Notes: generated by a model not told the origin, from the sequence alone. Numbered from the stretch's first letter, positions 12,291-25,689 are shown. The stretch: DNA of 64,000 bases from Inia geoffrensis (GCA_036417435.1 CM070902.1:134715886-134779885), one strand, 5' to 3'. A program made the numbers and translations.

Positions 12291-14244
12291 TTCTACATCG
12301 CTATGCATAGTTTTAACACAGTGATTACTATTGATATAAAACCCTGAAACTTAGTGCTATCTTGTTTAAAAACTTGCAGTGGCAAACAAGGAAAATACAA
12401 AAGATAGATTTCAATGTCACTGTAAGTCTAAAATGGAGACAACCTGTTAGGGGTATAAAATATATCTCTTGTGGGTCACTTGTTAGCTATATATCAGATG
12501 TTCTCAAGTCAAAGAGCAGTTCAGATAGGCCTGACACTGCTGCTTAGAATAAAGTTGGCTTTGGAGATAACTCTTTTCTTGTTATGACAGCATTTGGCAT
12601 GAAAACAATTTCTGCTGTTTTAACTTTTTACTGAATTACGTATCCAGAGGTAGTTTGACATGCAGATCCTATGATGCCAAATACAAATCTTTGCATAGCT
12701 GTAAGATTTCAAAGAACAATTTAGGAAATTACTATCAATTTGTTTTTTATGTATCTGCTGTCTTATAATCTTATGAAGAAATAAAACAATCTCTTTAACA
12801 CTGCTTTTGGAAAATTTAAAAGTTATCAAAAGAACAGATCTGAAAATAGAGAATAGGTATCTGCTATTGGAATGATATTAGAACATCTCATTATCCTTTT
12901 ATTGAGTTTGGATGTTGTTTTAATTGAAGAAACACTCTGTCTTGACTTGCCAAAAAAATTAGAAATTGGAAAAGAAATTGAGCAACATAACTCACTTTTC
13001 TCAGGTGGGAATTACCCACACAGGTGTTCGGAAAAGGGGAATTTGGCATGACTATCAAATGGCCATGGGTGAAACAAACCAGAATTTCAAGTGTAGCCTG
13101 GAATTTGTAACATACATTACTGTTGACAACACGCTTCTCTGCTTTTTGCTACCATTATAAGAGAATAGTTTTATTGGATAAACCCAGACTGTGAGGTGTG
13201 AACATACTTGTTCGGTTTTATATTCTAGTCAAATATAACTCATAATAAAAGTATGTTTATGATATATTATAACTAAGCTGTGTAATAATTAAGCACAACT
13301 AGTAAACAGTTTCCATAAATGATAAAATGTGTGTTCATTTACTGAGACAAATTCTATTTCTACTTTTTCTACTCATTTTTTAAAAATTTACTGTACTAAT
13401 AATTAGTTTTGTATTTCCTATTTGGTCTAATATATGTAGGTTTTAGCATCATTATGTTCATCATAATATTCATCATCATCAAAAAAAAAAAGAACACAAA
13501 AAGAGATATTCTGGATTTTACCTGGAAAGGCAGGGGAAATTGGTTGATGTTACACAACATGGACAGTGAGGATGCTCTTTGGAACTCACAGGATCCTCTG
13601 GGGAGCCTCTTAGCATTTCCATATCCATTCGTAAAAGTTAGTGGAAAATGACAGCAACAAAAGCCAGAGACTGAGGATTCAGACTCTTCCGGCATGAAGA
13701 TTTGGTCATCCCGTTGGTTAAGAACCCTGACTAACTGAGGTCCTAGTTGAGGGTGTAAAATCTTGGAATTAGAAATGGAAGAAGGAAATTGTAAACATCA
13801 ACCACAGGGCTCCCAAACCTCCCAGGTTTCTAAGTTTTAATAATTTCAACCTATTCCCTTTATGCCCTCAGTTCTGCTTCCTGCAGTGACTACACTTATG
13901 ATACTTCTTTTTATCCTTTAAAAGAATTTTTTTTTTTTTTACTGGAGTGTAGTTGCTACAATGTTATGTTAGTTTCTACTGTATAGCAAAGTGAATCAGC
14001 TATACATGTCCATATGTCCCTTTTTTTTGGATTTCCTTCACATTTAGGTCACCACAGAGCATTGAGTAGAGTTCCCTGTGCTATACAGTAGGGTCTTATT
14101 AGTTATCTATTTTATACATAGTATCAATAGTATATATATGTCAATCCCAATCTCCCAATTCATCCCATCCCCCCATTTCCCCCTTGAATTCATGCATTTG
14201 TCCTCCACGTCTGTGCTGCTATTTCTCCTTTGCAAGTAAGATCA

Positions 14245-14347
14245 TCTATATGGGGATATATATATGCATATGGCTGATTCACTTTGTTGTACAACAGAAA
14301 CTAACACAGCATTGTGAAGCAATTATACTCCAATAAAGATGTGTAAA
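14245..14347 (+). mobile_element. L1 3'-end stub inserted in opposite orientation
   Basis: Within the minus-strand L1 there is a plus-strand L1 3' terminus. It reads ttcactttgttgtacaacag, then gaagcaattatactccaata, then aagatgtgtaaaaaa. It interrupts the 3' UTR of copy 1 after about 14,240, and the host L1 resumes at about 14,575 (tttttctagattccacatat). It is a roughly 100-bp, severely 5'-truncated insertion directly followed by the CHR SINE. Confidence 0.75.
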
Positions 14348-14360
14348 AAATATCCTGTAG

Positions 14361-14569
14361 TGCTTCCCTGGTGGTGCAGTGGTTGAGAGTCTGCCTGCCG
14401 ATGCAGGGGACACGGGTTCATGCCCCGGTCCAGGAAGATCCTACATGTCATGGAGCGGCTAGGCCCATGAGCCATGGCCGCTGACCCTGCGCGTCCGGAG
14501 CCTGTGCTCTGCAATGGGAGAGGCCACAACAGTGAGAGGCCCACATACCGCAAAAAAAAAAAAAAAAAA
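14361..14569 (+). mobile_element. CHR-type SINE nested in L1
   Basis: Near full-length copy from gcttccctggtggtgcagtg to ggcccacataccgc plus about 17 A residues. It lies just 3' of the inverted L1 stub. The order of events was host L1, then stub, then SINE, or stub and SINE in either order. Confidence 0.93.
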
Positions 14570-14589
14570 TACGTATACAGTTTTTCTAG

Positions 14590-17500
14590 ATTCCACATAT
14601 ATGCTTTAATATATGAATTTGATTTTCTCTTTCTCATTTACTTCACTCTGTATGACAGTCTTTAGGTCCAACCACATCTCTATAAATGACCCAATTTCAC
14701 TTTTTTATGGCTGAGTAATATTCCATTATATATAGGTACCACAACTTTTACCCATTCCTCTGCATGATGGACATTTAGGTTGCTTCCATGTCCTGGCTAC
14801 TGTAAATAGTGCTGCAATGAACATTGTGGTACATGACTGTTTTTGAATTATGGTTTTCTCAGAGTATATACCTAGCAGTGGGATTGTTGAGTAATATGGT
14901 AGTTCTATTTTTAGTTTTTTAAGGAACCTCCATACAGTTCTCCATAGTGGCGGTATCAATTAACATTCCTACCAACAGTGCGAGAGGGTTCCCTTTTCTC
15001 CACACCCTCTCCAACATTTACTGTTTGTAGATTTTTTGATGATGGCTATTCTGACTGGTGTGAGGTGATACCTCATTGTAGTTTTGATTTACATTTCTCT
15101 AATAATTAGTGATGTTGAGAATCTTTTTATGTGTTTATTGGCCATCTGTATGTGTTCTTTGGAGAAATATCTATTTAGGTCTTCCACCCATTTTTTGATT
15201 AGGTTGTTTGGTTTTTTGATATTGAGCTGCACAAGCTGTTTGTATATTTTGGAGATTAAGCCTTTGTCAGTTTCTTCATTTGCAAATATTTTCTCCCATT
15301 CCGAGGGTTGACTTTTCACCTTGTTTATGGTTTCCTTTGCTGTGCAAAAGCTTTTAAGTTTCATTAGGTCCCATTTATTTATTTTTGTTTTTATTTTCAT
15401 GACTCTAGGAGGTGAGTCAAAAAAGATCTTGCTGTGATTTATGACAAAGAGTGTTCGGCCTATGTTTTCTTCTAAGAGTGTCTAGCCTTACATTTAGGTC
15501 TTTAATCCATTTTGAATTTATTTTTGTGTATGGTGCTGGGGAGTGCTCTAATTTCATAATTTTACATGTTGCTGTCCAGTTTTCCCAGCACCACTTACTG
15601 AAGAGGCTGTCTTTTCTCCATTGCATATTCTTGCCTCCTTTGTTGTAGATTAATTGACCATAGGTGTGTGGGTTTATCTCTGGGCCTTCTATCCTGTTCC
15701 ATTGATCTATATTTCTGTTTTTTTGCCAGTACTGTACTCTCTTGATTACTGTAGCTTTGTAGTATAGTCCGAAGTCAGGGAGCCTGATTCCTCCAGCTCT
15801 GATTTTTTCACAAGATTGCTTTGACTATTCAGGATTTTTGTGTTTCCATACAAATTGTAAAATTTTTTGTTCTAGTTCTGTGAAAAATGCCATTGGTAAT
15901 TGATATGAATTGCGTTGAATCTGTAGATTGCTTTGGGCAGTATAGCCATTTTCACAATATTGAGTCTTCCAATCCAAGAACATGGAATATCTCTCCACCT
16001 GTTTGTGTTGTCTTTGATTTCTTTCATCAGTATCTTATAGTTTTCTGAGTACAGGTCTTTGCCTCCTTAGGTACATTTATTCCTAGGTATTTTATGCTTT
16101 TTGTTGCAGTGGTAAATGAGATTTTCTCTTTAATTTTCTTTCTGATCTTTCGTTTTTAGTGTATAGGAGTGAGAGAGGTTTTGGTGTATTAATTTTGTAT
16201 CCTGCAACTTTACTAAATTCACTGATTAGCTCTAGTAGTTTTCTGGCAACATCTTTAGGATTTTCTATGTGTAATATCATGTCATCTCCAAACAGTGACA
16301 GTTTTACTTCTTTTCCAATTTGGATTCCTTTTATTTCTTTTTCTTCTCTGGTTGTTGTGGCTACAACTTCCAAAACTATGTTGAATAATAGTGGTGAGAG
16401 TGGACACCCTTGTCTTGTTCCTGATCTTAGAGGGAATGCTTTCAGCTTTTCACCATTGAGTATGATGTTAGCTGTGGGTTTGTCATACTTGGCCTTTATT
16501 ATGTTGGGGTATGTTCATTCACTCTATGTCCACTTTCTGGAGAGATTTTACCATAAATGGATACTGAACTTTATCAAAAGCTTTTTTTTTTTGTATCTAT
16601 TGAGATGATCATATCGTTTTTATTATTCAATTTGTTAATGTGGTGTATGACACTGACTCATTTGTGGATACTCATTTGTGGATACTCATTTGTGGAAAAT
16701 TCCCTGCATCCCTGAGACAAATCCCATTTGATCATGGTGTATGATCCTTTAGTGTATTGTTGGATTCGGTTGGCTAGTATTTTGTTGAGGATTTTTGCAC
16801 CTGTGTTCATCAATGATATTGGTCTGTAATTTTCTTTTTTGTGTTATATCTTTGTCTGGTTTTGATATCAGGCTGATGGTGGCCTTGTAGAATGAGTTTG
16901 GGAGTGGTCCTCCCTTGCAATTTTTTGGAAGAGTTTGAGAAGGATATGTGTTAGCTCTTCTCTAAATGTTTGATAGAATCACCTGTGAAGCCATCTGGTC
17001 CTGGACTTTTTTTTGTTGGAAGATTTTTAATCACAGTTTCAATTTCATTACTTGTGATTTGTTCATATTTTCTGTTTCTTCCTGGTTTAGTCTTGGAAGG
17101 TTGTATGTTTCTAAGAATTTGTCCATTTCTTCCAGGTTGTACATTTTATTGGCATGTAGTTGCTTGTAGTAGTCTTTTATGATTCTTTGTATTTCTGCAG
17201 TGTCAGGTGTAACTTTTCCTTTTCATTTCTAATTTTATTGAGTTGAGTCCTCTCACTTTTTTTCTTGATGAGTCTGGCTAGTGGCTTATCAATTTTGTTT
17301 ATCTTCTTAAAGAACCAGCTTTTAGTTTTATTGATCTTTGCTGTTGTTTTCTCTGTTTCTATTCATTTATTTCTGCTCTGATCTTTATGATTTCTTTCCT
17401 TCTGCTAACTTTTCTTTTTTTTTTTCTTTTGCTCTTCTTTCTCTGGTTGCTTTAGGTTTAAGGTTAGGTTGTTTATTTGAGAGTTTTCTTGTTTCTTGAG

Positions 17501-18414
17501 GTAGGATTTTATTGCTATAAACTTCCCTCTTAGAATGGTTTTTGCCGCATCCCATAGGTTTTGGGTCATCATGTTTTCATTGTCATTTGTTTCTAGGTAT
17601 TTTTTGGTTTCCTCTTTGATTTCTTTAGTGATATTTTGGTTATTTAGTAGCATACTGTTTAGCCTCCATGTGTTTGCATTTTTTACAGTTTTTTTTTTCT
17701 GGTAATTGATTTCTAATCTCATAGCATTGTGTTCAGAAAAGAAGCTTGGTACAATTTCAATTTTCTTAAATTTACTGAGGCTTGATTTGTGACCCAAGAT
17801 GTTATCTATCCTGGAGAATGTTCTGTGTGCACTTGAGAAGAAAGCGTATTCTGCTATTTTCAGATGGAATGTCCTGTAAGTATCAATTAATTCTATCTGG
17901 TCAGTTGTGTCATTTAAGGCTTGTGTTTCCTTGTTGATCTTCTCTCTGGATGATCTATCCATTGGTGTAAGTGGAGTGTTGAAGTCCCCCACTATATTGT
18001 GTTACTGTTTATTTCACTTTTTATAGGTGTTAGCATTTGCCTTGTGTATTGAGTTGCTCCTATGTTGGGTGCATAGATATTTACAATTGTTATATCTTCT
18101 TCTTGGATTGATCCCTTGATCACTATGTAGGGTCTTTCCTTGTCTCTTATAACAGTATTAATTTTTAAGTCTATTTTCTCTGATATGAGTAATGCTACTC
18201 CAGCTTTCTTTTGATTTCCATTTGCATGGAATACCTTTTTCCATCCCCTCACTTTCAGTCTGTATGTGTCCCTAGGTATGAAGTGGGTCTCCTGTAGACA
18301 GCATATATATGGGTCTTGTTTTTGTATCCATTTAACCAGTCTATGTCTTTTGGTTGGAGCATTTAATCCATTTACATTTAAGGTAATTATCGATATGTAT
18401 GTTCCTATTACCAT
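14590..18414 (-). pseudogene. L1 ORF2 (endonuclease/reverse transcriptase), decayed
   Basis: The frame begins at the ATG at 18,414 with GTYISIITLNVNGLNAPTKR, the start of the L1 apurinic-type endonuclease. Endonuclease landmarks remain: QETHF near 18,270, MGDFNTPLTPMDRSS at 17,992-17,950, and SEHNAMRLEI, where SDH would be expected. A fragment with [12 protein letters not shown] (16,373-16,092) marks the reverse transcriptase active site, with FADD changed to FGDD. The frame is split into several pieces by stops and indels. It also contains a 14-bp direct triplication at 16,657-16,696. No active product is possible. Confidence 0.9.
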
Positions 18415-18469
18415 TTTCTTAATTGTTCTTGTTTTTGTTTTTGTAGGTCGTTTTCTCCTCTTGTGTTTC

Positions 18470-19359
18470 CCACCTAGAGAAGTTCTTTTAGCATTTATTG
18501 TAAAGCTGGTTTGGTGGTGCTTAACTCTCTTAGCTTTTGGTTGTCTGTAAAGCTTTTGATTTCTTCATCCTTGTTGGGTAGAGTAATCTTGGTTGTAGGT
18601 TTTTCCCTTTCATCACTTTAAATATGTCCTACTACTCCCTTCTGGCCTGCCGGATTTTTGCTGAAAAATCAGCTGATAACCTTATGGGGATTTCCTTGTA
18701 TATTATTTGTTGATTTTAATTTGCAGCTTTTATTATTTTTCCTTTGTATTTAATTTCTGTTAGTTTGATTAATATGTGTCTAGACATGTTTTTCCTTGGA
18801 TTTATCCCGTATGGGACTCTCTGCAATTCCTGGACTTGAATGACTATTTCCTTTACCATGTTAAGGACGTTTTTGACTATAATCTGTTCAAGTATTTTCT
18901 CAGGCCCTTTCCCCTTCTCTTCTTCCTCTGGAACCCCTATAATTTGAATGTTGGTGCATTTAATATTGTCCTATAGAGCTCTGAGGCTGTCCTCATCATT
19001 TCTTTTCATTCTGTTTTCTTTATTCTTCTCCACAGCAGTCATTTCCACTATTCTATCTTCCAGCTCACTTATCCTTTGCCTCAGTTATTCTGCTATTGAT
19101 TCCTTCTAGTGTATTTTTATTTCAGTTTTGTGTTGATCATCACTGATTGCTTGTTCTTTAGTTCTTCTAGGTCCTTGTTAAACATTTCTTGTATCTTCTC
19201 TATGTGTGCCTCCATTCTGTTTCTAAGATCTTGGATCATCTTTACTATCATTACTCTGAACTCTTTTTCAGGTAGGTTGTCTATTTCCTCTTCATTTTTT
19301 TGGTCTTGTGGGTTTTTACCTTGCTCCTTCATCTGCAACATATTTCTCTGTTGCCTCAT
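18470..19359 (-). pseudogene. L1 ORF1 (RNA-binding chaperone), decayed
   Basis: The start is recognisable as MRQQRNMLQMKEQ followed by LPEKEFRVMIVKMIQDLRNR and a Lys/Glu-rich coiled-coil segment (EMFNKDLEELKNKQ). The open part ends at 19,117. The central RRM-like and C-terminal parts continue to about 18,470 in shifted frames. In the family, ORF1p trimerises and coats L1 RNA. Confidence 0.85.
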
Positions 19360-19857
19360 TTTGTCTAACTTACTGTGTTTATGGTCTCTTTTCCACAGGC
19401 TGCAGGGTCATAGTTCCTCTTGCTTCTGTTGTCTGTCCCCTGGTGGGTGAAGTTGGTCCAGGGGCTTGTGTAGGCTTCCTGTTGGGAGGGACTGGTGCGT
19501 ACACTCTGATGGATAGAGCTGAGTCTTTGCCTCTGATGGGTAGGGCCCCATCAGGTGGTGTGTTTTGGGGTGTCTGTGATCTTAGTATGACTTTAGGCAG
19601 CCTGTCTGCTGGTGGGTGGGGCTATGTTCCTGTCTTGCTGCTTTTTGGGCATGAGGTGTCTAGCACTGGAGCCTGCAGTCAGTTCGGTGGAGCTAGGTTT
19701 GGTGTTGAGATGGATACCTCTGGGAGAGCTCATGCTGATTAATACTACCTGGGCCTGGGAATTTTCTGGTGGTCCAGCATACGGGATTTGGCACTTCCAC
19801 CCTGGAGGCCCAGGCCCGACCCCTTGCTGGGAAACTAAGCCTGCACGCCATGCTACC

Positions 19858-20640
19858 ACAGAAAAAAGAAAGGAAAAAAAAAAAAAAGGAAAAGAAAACA
19901 AACAAAACCCAAGACAAATAGCAAAAAGAAAAACAAACAAACAGCAACAACAACACAACACATGCACACAAACAGAAACGCCAAATCCAAGACAAATGAT
20001 AACAACAAAACCAAACTAACAGAAAAAAAGAGGCAGACAGAAAAGAAAAAGAAAAAGACAAAAAGCAAAAAAATAAGAGAATAAACAAACAAACGAAAGA
20101 ACTTAAAAAATGAGAACAATCAATAAAGGAGTAAAGTAATAAAAACAAAAAATGAAAAATAAAATAAAAACAGAAAGCAAACAAAAAAGCAAAGAGAATA
20201 TAAAATAAACATATAGAAACAATAAAAAAAAAACCTAAAATAAAATTAAGGGCTTCCCTGGTGGTGCAGTGGTTGAGAGTCTGCCTGCCGATGCAGGGGA
20301 CACGGGTTCATGCCCCGGTCCAGGAGGGTCCCACGTGCTGCGGAGAGGCTGGGCCTGTGGGCCATGGCTGCTGGGCCTGCGCTCCTGGAGTCTGTGCTTC
20401 GCAGTGGGAGAGGACATGGTGGTGAGAGGCCCACATACCGCAAAAAGACATAAAATAAAATAAAATAAAGTTAAAAACAAAGAACAAAAATAAAAAAGCA
20501 CAAAAAGACAAAAAAGTAAAGTAAAAATAGAAAAATAAAAAATATATATTAAAAAATAAAAAATAAAAATAAAGGATAAGAAATAATACAAACAACACCA
20601 CCATCAACTGAACAAAATTAAATAAGAAAAAAAGAATAGT
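19858..20640. repeat. A-rich low-complexity tract in the L1 5' UTR
   Basis: About 590 bp of A-rich sequence (aaac, aaag and aaat mixtures), split by a CHR SINE at 20,250-20,444. It occupies the same place in the 5' UTR as the GGAA-rich tract of the L1 at 45,019 (50,745-50,910). On the L1 sense strand it is T-rich. Confidence 0.85.
20250..20444 (+). mobile_element. CHR-type SINE nested in the L1 5' UTR
   Basis: Full-length head and body, from ggcttccctggtggtgcagt to ggcccacataccgc. The tail merges with the A-rich host tract. The flanks aaaataaaattaa and aaaataaaataaa look like a target-site duplication but sit in low-complexity sequence. Confidence 0.93.
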
Positions 20641-23600
20641 AATAAGTATATTTTCCTGGGGCCTCCTCTGTCAGTGTCCTTGCTCCCTCAATGAGCCAGA
20701 GCCAATCCCCACCTCCACTGGAGGCCCTCCAATACCTCTAGGTCAGTCTCTGGTCCTGCTGTGGGCACTGTGGGGCCAGCTCAGACTCGGACCTGGCCCA
20801 CTTCCTGTGTGTACTTGCCCCCAGAGTCCACTGCTGCTAAGGCTAGACCCGTCTCAGTTGTGGGAACACTCATTGTCTATTCAGGTATTCCACAGACACA
20901 GGATTTACCAAGCCAATAATGGGGATTTAATCTGTGGCTTATGCAGGTGCCCAAAAGATTTCCATTCCTCTTCCTTAGTTACACCATCACTGGGGCTCAG
21001 TTTTGGTTTTGGCCCCATCTCTGCATGTGCGCCACCCTCAGGCATCTGTTCCCTGCCCAGGGGAGAGGGAGTGAAAGCAGCAGCTGACTGGGGCACACTA
21101 ACTCCCTCAGGCCAGGGAGAGGTATGGCAGCCACAACTGGGATGTGTGCAAATTGCCATGGTGATGGGGACTGGCAGGCAATTGCAACAGACTGGGGTGT
21201 GCTCGTTCTGGTGGGAGTCCCTCCTAGTGTCTGCAGAGGCAGAGGTTGGCATGTGGGGCTGGTGGCTGCCCCACCCCTTGCACACCACTCAGCCATGGTG
21301 CCTCATTTCCTAGGCAGACCACACTTCCTCTAGGGGAGTTCCTGGCCACAAAGCCTCTTACTCCTGTCCTCTCTGTTGTATCCGGGCAGCTAACAGTGGT
21401 CCTCTCCCCAAATCCACTCTTTTAATCCCACACTTTAGCACTCAGTCCCCACCAGCATTGCCGGATTCCTGTCTCAGGCTGGGGTGCCCAGGGCTGATTC
21501 CTGATGGGACTTTGGGATGGGCAGCGCTCAGGACCCGCAGGGCCTATGCAGGTGGAGGCCTTGGCTTGAGGGGTTGGTAAGCCTGCTCAGATAGTTGCCC
21601 CTCCCAGTGCCTGCAGAGGCCGAAGGAGCCAGTGGGTGGGGAAAGGGGTTGTAATGGCAGCCCTGCCCCTTGCACACTACTCAGCAATGATACCTTGCTT
21701 CTATGGTGGAGCACCTTATTCCTGTCCCTTCAGGTTGTCTTTTCACAGCCAACAGCTGTCTCCTGCCTGGGTCTATGCTCCAAACCCCACTTTCCAGCAG
21801 CAAGCCCCTTCTCTGCAACAGCAGACTCATGCCTCAGGCTGGTGTGCGCAGAGCTGCGGTGCAGACCATGCATGCAGTTTTTACTTTGTCCTGCCTTCCA
21901 CAGACCATCTGCTGCATTCACCTTTGATCTCCCGAAGGTCCCTTTCTGTCCCAGCTGATTTCCCCACTGTGAGGGGGTTTTTCTGAGTGTGGGGACCTCC
22001 CCTCCCCTTCAGCTTCCTACCAAATTTGCTGGTCTCTTTTTTGATTCCTCCTTTCTTTTTTTCTTTCTTTTATCCTACATGGTTGTAAGGGGATTTTTCT
22101 TGTCCTTTTAGGCATCTGAAATCTTCCGCTAATGTTCAGCAGGTGCTCCGAGAGAACTGTTCCATTTGTAGATGATTCTTGATGTACTTATGAGGAGAGA
22201 CAAATTCCTTGTCCTCCTATTCTGCCACCTTCACTCTTCCTCCTCAGAGCAGGACTTTGAACCCAGGTTTAAAGGATTCTAGCACCAGTACACCCATTTC
22301 ACCCTGGGCCCTCATTTCCCTTAAGGATCAGACAGTTTAAATAAAGACCAGTTTTCCTCTCCCTTAGTCCGCAAAATTCTGCCAGATCACTGGGAGCAGG
22401 ACACAGCAGGTACATTTGGCAACCACGAGACGTGAGTGGAGGAAGCTTCTTGGCACCCCTCCCCAATGTGACCCAAAGATGCAAAAGTCCCAGTCTGCCC
22501 TCTTGCAGGAGAGAGAGGTGCCTGCCTGCCAGGCTGAACTAAAGCCTGTCCACAGTTGACTAGGTCTCTCCTGCACACAGAGGCCCCTAAGGCTTCGGCC
22601 CACTCCCAGCCTGGGTGCCCTGGACCTGCGCTCTAGGAAGCTGCAGACTGGGGTCGACTACACGGAGGTCATGGATGGGAAGCTGCAGGCAGGGGAAGAG
22701 GCCTGTCCCCAAATTCACTTTCGGGCCTCTCGTGGAATCCTGGAGGTTTCCATAGGTCGTGGTTGGTCAACTTTTCAAGAATGCCCCCGCTGCTGTAGCT
22801 GTGTCCGAAATGGCTGCAGGACAGTGCGTTTGTCCCCCCAAACGAGTCTCCTCTTCCTCCTCCTGGGGACTCTGTGCTTCTTTTCTAGGCGGGAACCTCA
22901 GTGTTTCTGCTCTTTTTATCCTTTTAGTTACCTATTTAACAGCTTTATATTTAATTAACTATTATTTATATTAAATTATCTCTATTCAAACATCCAGTGT
23001 AGTTTCTGCCTTCTGACTGGACCTTAATGTATATAGTTCTCTTATTCAATACTTCAATTTTATAATCTCTTCCTGTTTCTTAAAACTCTAGAGGCCTTGA
23101 GCATGACTTCCCATCTTCCTAGTTGTCTTACTAGGCCTACAGCACTGTTCATAGATCAGCCTGTCTTCAGCTGTGCTGTGAATATCAGAATGTACGACTC
23201 GGGGAGCTATTGAGGATTCTTGCACAGAGGGTGGTGTGAGAGAAGCTGAGAAAGGGGAGCAGGTGGGGAGATTCCACAACAGGCAGACTCGCTGGGAGTC
23301 TGTTGCAAGTTCTGTGCACTGTAATGACCATTTGTTTTGGGGCTGTAGCAGTGGGAATCACACTGCAGACCCTGAATGCAGAGTGAAGGAAGCATTGTGA
23401 CAGAGGCCTTTAGGAAAGAAAGTTTTATGCCTTTTCTCCTAGAAAGCCATTAGCTTGGATGTAGGGGGAAGGAGGCAAGTCAGTCTAGATTGTAGTGGAG
23501 CTGGGTGTGGGCTTTATTGGTGCTTTAGTGAATCAAAGTCTTTACATTCCTTAGTGGGTTACTGCCCTGTGCTTAGGATGAGACCTGGAGCATGAGCCTT

Positions 23601-25689
23601 TCTCTCAGCATCTTTGTTCCACTCTCAGATTTCAGCTGCTTTTGCATGACTGTGCCATGAAGGGGTGTATCTCCATACCATCTACTGATGGTAGATGACT
23701 GTTCTTTGGTATTTGCTGTAAGACTTATCATGGGGAGAAAATGTTTCTTGGTTTTCCTGCTCCAGCCTCAGTCTTAGGGAGGCCTATGTGCTTGAATCTC
23801 AGGGATAGGATTTTTTAGAAATTCCTGATCCTCCCCAATAGGAAATGCCCTCTGCCTCTGACTTGGTACAAAGTCTGGAGTGCAGGCAAGTTTCCTGTGT
23901 CTCCACAGAGGCAGGAGAGCACTGCCTTATGCCAGTGGCGTGTCTTGGATGGTGGATTTCTTACCTATATTCCTTCCTCAACAGCAGAAGATGACAGTGA
24001 AGGATCTGGGAACAGATGGTAGGTTCCTGCTCTTCCTTCACTGGCTGACAGCTTTTGCTGGTCATATTAAGTGTACTTGTAGTTTCAAATTGTTCCTTTT
24101 TCCAGAAATTTGTGTGGACTACCTCAAGAGTTCCCCAAAGTAAATACCAAGATTTGGGGGCTGACTTTGAACTTTTGGAAAAGCAAATTTTTCTAAATCA
24201 TCCCCATCGTTCTTGACCACTAGATTCTCCTTTTAGATTACTTATAGTTTATTTGTCTTTAGTTCTCACAGTTCAGGTAGTTCCTCATTTCACCCCCTGC
24301 TGCTTTGTAGATGAGAAAAGGAATCTTAAGCAACTTTTCAATTTAAAAGGGTGAAAATTACTCAAGGTTAAAAGATTTAACTGCATTATTCTTCATTGTA
24401 GATATCTGAAAGTTATATATTGTGAACATTCAAGTTACTTTAAAATAAAAAAAAATAATTGATTTAATGTTTTTCTGTTTTTAAGTTAGATTTGTGGGCT
24501 AAGATGAAGTCCGGAAGAAGGGAGTTTTTCTAAGTACAGTGCTCAGTTATTCTGAGGAAGTAAGGTGCATGAGGAATAAAAAATTCTTCTGTGCATCTTA
24601 GAAGGGCAATGGCAGTTCTTCATGACTAGGATGACATATGGAAACTGCTTTTACCATATGGTCAATTGCATTTGATGCAGACAAATTCACACCTGCATGT
24701 TTCTGGGGCATCCAAGGTTAATATTTAAGATCCCTTAAGATTTTTGAACTGATCTCTTAGAAGATTGACTTCTGGTCTGCCCTTTTTCTCCTGTGGGATA
24801 CACTTTTTTTTTTTTTTTTTTTTTTTGCATTAATGATGTTCAGGTATGTGCTCTGTCTTTCCTTTTAGGTACTGTTTCTACAACTTGGATCACACTCTTA
24901 GGTCATAGACTTCTGAAGGAATTAAATAACTTTGTGTATCTTTTCAAGTACATCTCATTATGTATAAATTTTGTAATAAGAACAATAACACTATATTTTC
25001 TGTGAGAAATAAGGATATATCAGTCTGAAGAAATAATAGTGGGTCCCTTGCACCTGTTTATAAAGTGGAGATATCTTCATAATTCATCATCCTGGCTTCT
25101 GTAAGTGTCATGCCTACTTTGTTTAAGGGAGTCCCTTGTCCTGCACAAGGTGTAAGTTCATAGGCAACATTTTCAAAGTAATTATCTTCACCATATTTTA
25201 CACTGTATTTCCTTTTTTCTTATTTCACTTAACAGAATGTCCTATAAATGATAAAGAAAAGAGAGAGCATGCTTTTTAAAAGTAAAATGAATGTGTTCTA
25301 AGAACTTTTGAGGTTCACTTTCAATGCAGTTATGGTTACTTGATTCTTACTGCCTTGGGCTTTGCTCTGGTGCCCCCTTGGCTTCTAAAAGAATTGCAGT
25401 CCAAACTGGCCTTGCAAGTTGGTACCAAGAGGTCTCTGAAAGGCAGACAGCACACTTGCATTTAGCTGTTCTTTCTCTCTCTTAAACACTTGTGTTTCTG
25501 AGGACATGTGTTCTCCCTGTGTGCTAACATGTGTTAGTGTCCACAGCCATGCCATTCTGTGATGCCAGCCAGCCCTACTCTCCTCCTTTTTCCTGAATTA
25601 CTCAACATTTTTATGCTCTCAGAACCTTGTAACTCTCTCATTGAATGTATCACACATCATTCAATTTTTGTTTATATTCTTATTCCCAG

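Larger units (their letters stand above)
10546..13926. other. Mostly single-copy AT-rich DNA, no gene seen
   Basis: A 116-codon plus-strand frame at 10,556-10,906 has no domain and directly follows the LTR-like block. It may be residual retroelement interior or chance. Small repeats inside the interval are listed separately. The rest, including 12,300-13,900, shows no gene. Confidence 0.5.
13927..22240 (-). mobile_element. Full-length, decayed L1 element (copy 1) with nested insertions
   Basis: The 3' end lies at 13,927-13,940 as a poly-T run followed by actggagtgtagttgctaca, the reverse of the cetartiodactyl L1 3' terminus. Reading right to left gives a 5' UTR (about 19,360-22,240), ORF1, ORF2 and the 3' UTR. 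The 5' end is recognised near 22,205-22,240 by alignment to the 5' end of the copy at 45,019 (the cttgtcctcctattctgcca region). Removing the nested stub and two SINEs leaves roughly 7.8 kb, a normal full length for this group. Both ORFs carry many frameshifts and stops, and CpG sites are largely lost, so this copy is clearly older than the one at 45,019. I could not identify a target-site duplication. Confidence 0.9.

Noticed and set aside
19693..20184. 163-codon minus-strand frame rich in Phe, Leu and Ser that looks like repeated membrane segments
   Set aside because: It is the reverse of an A-rich low-complexity tract in an L1 5' UTR.
20807..21986. Several 100-168 codon frames on both strands
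   Set aside because: All fall inside the 5' UTR of L1 copy 1, where stops are rare because of GC content.
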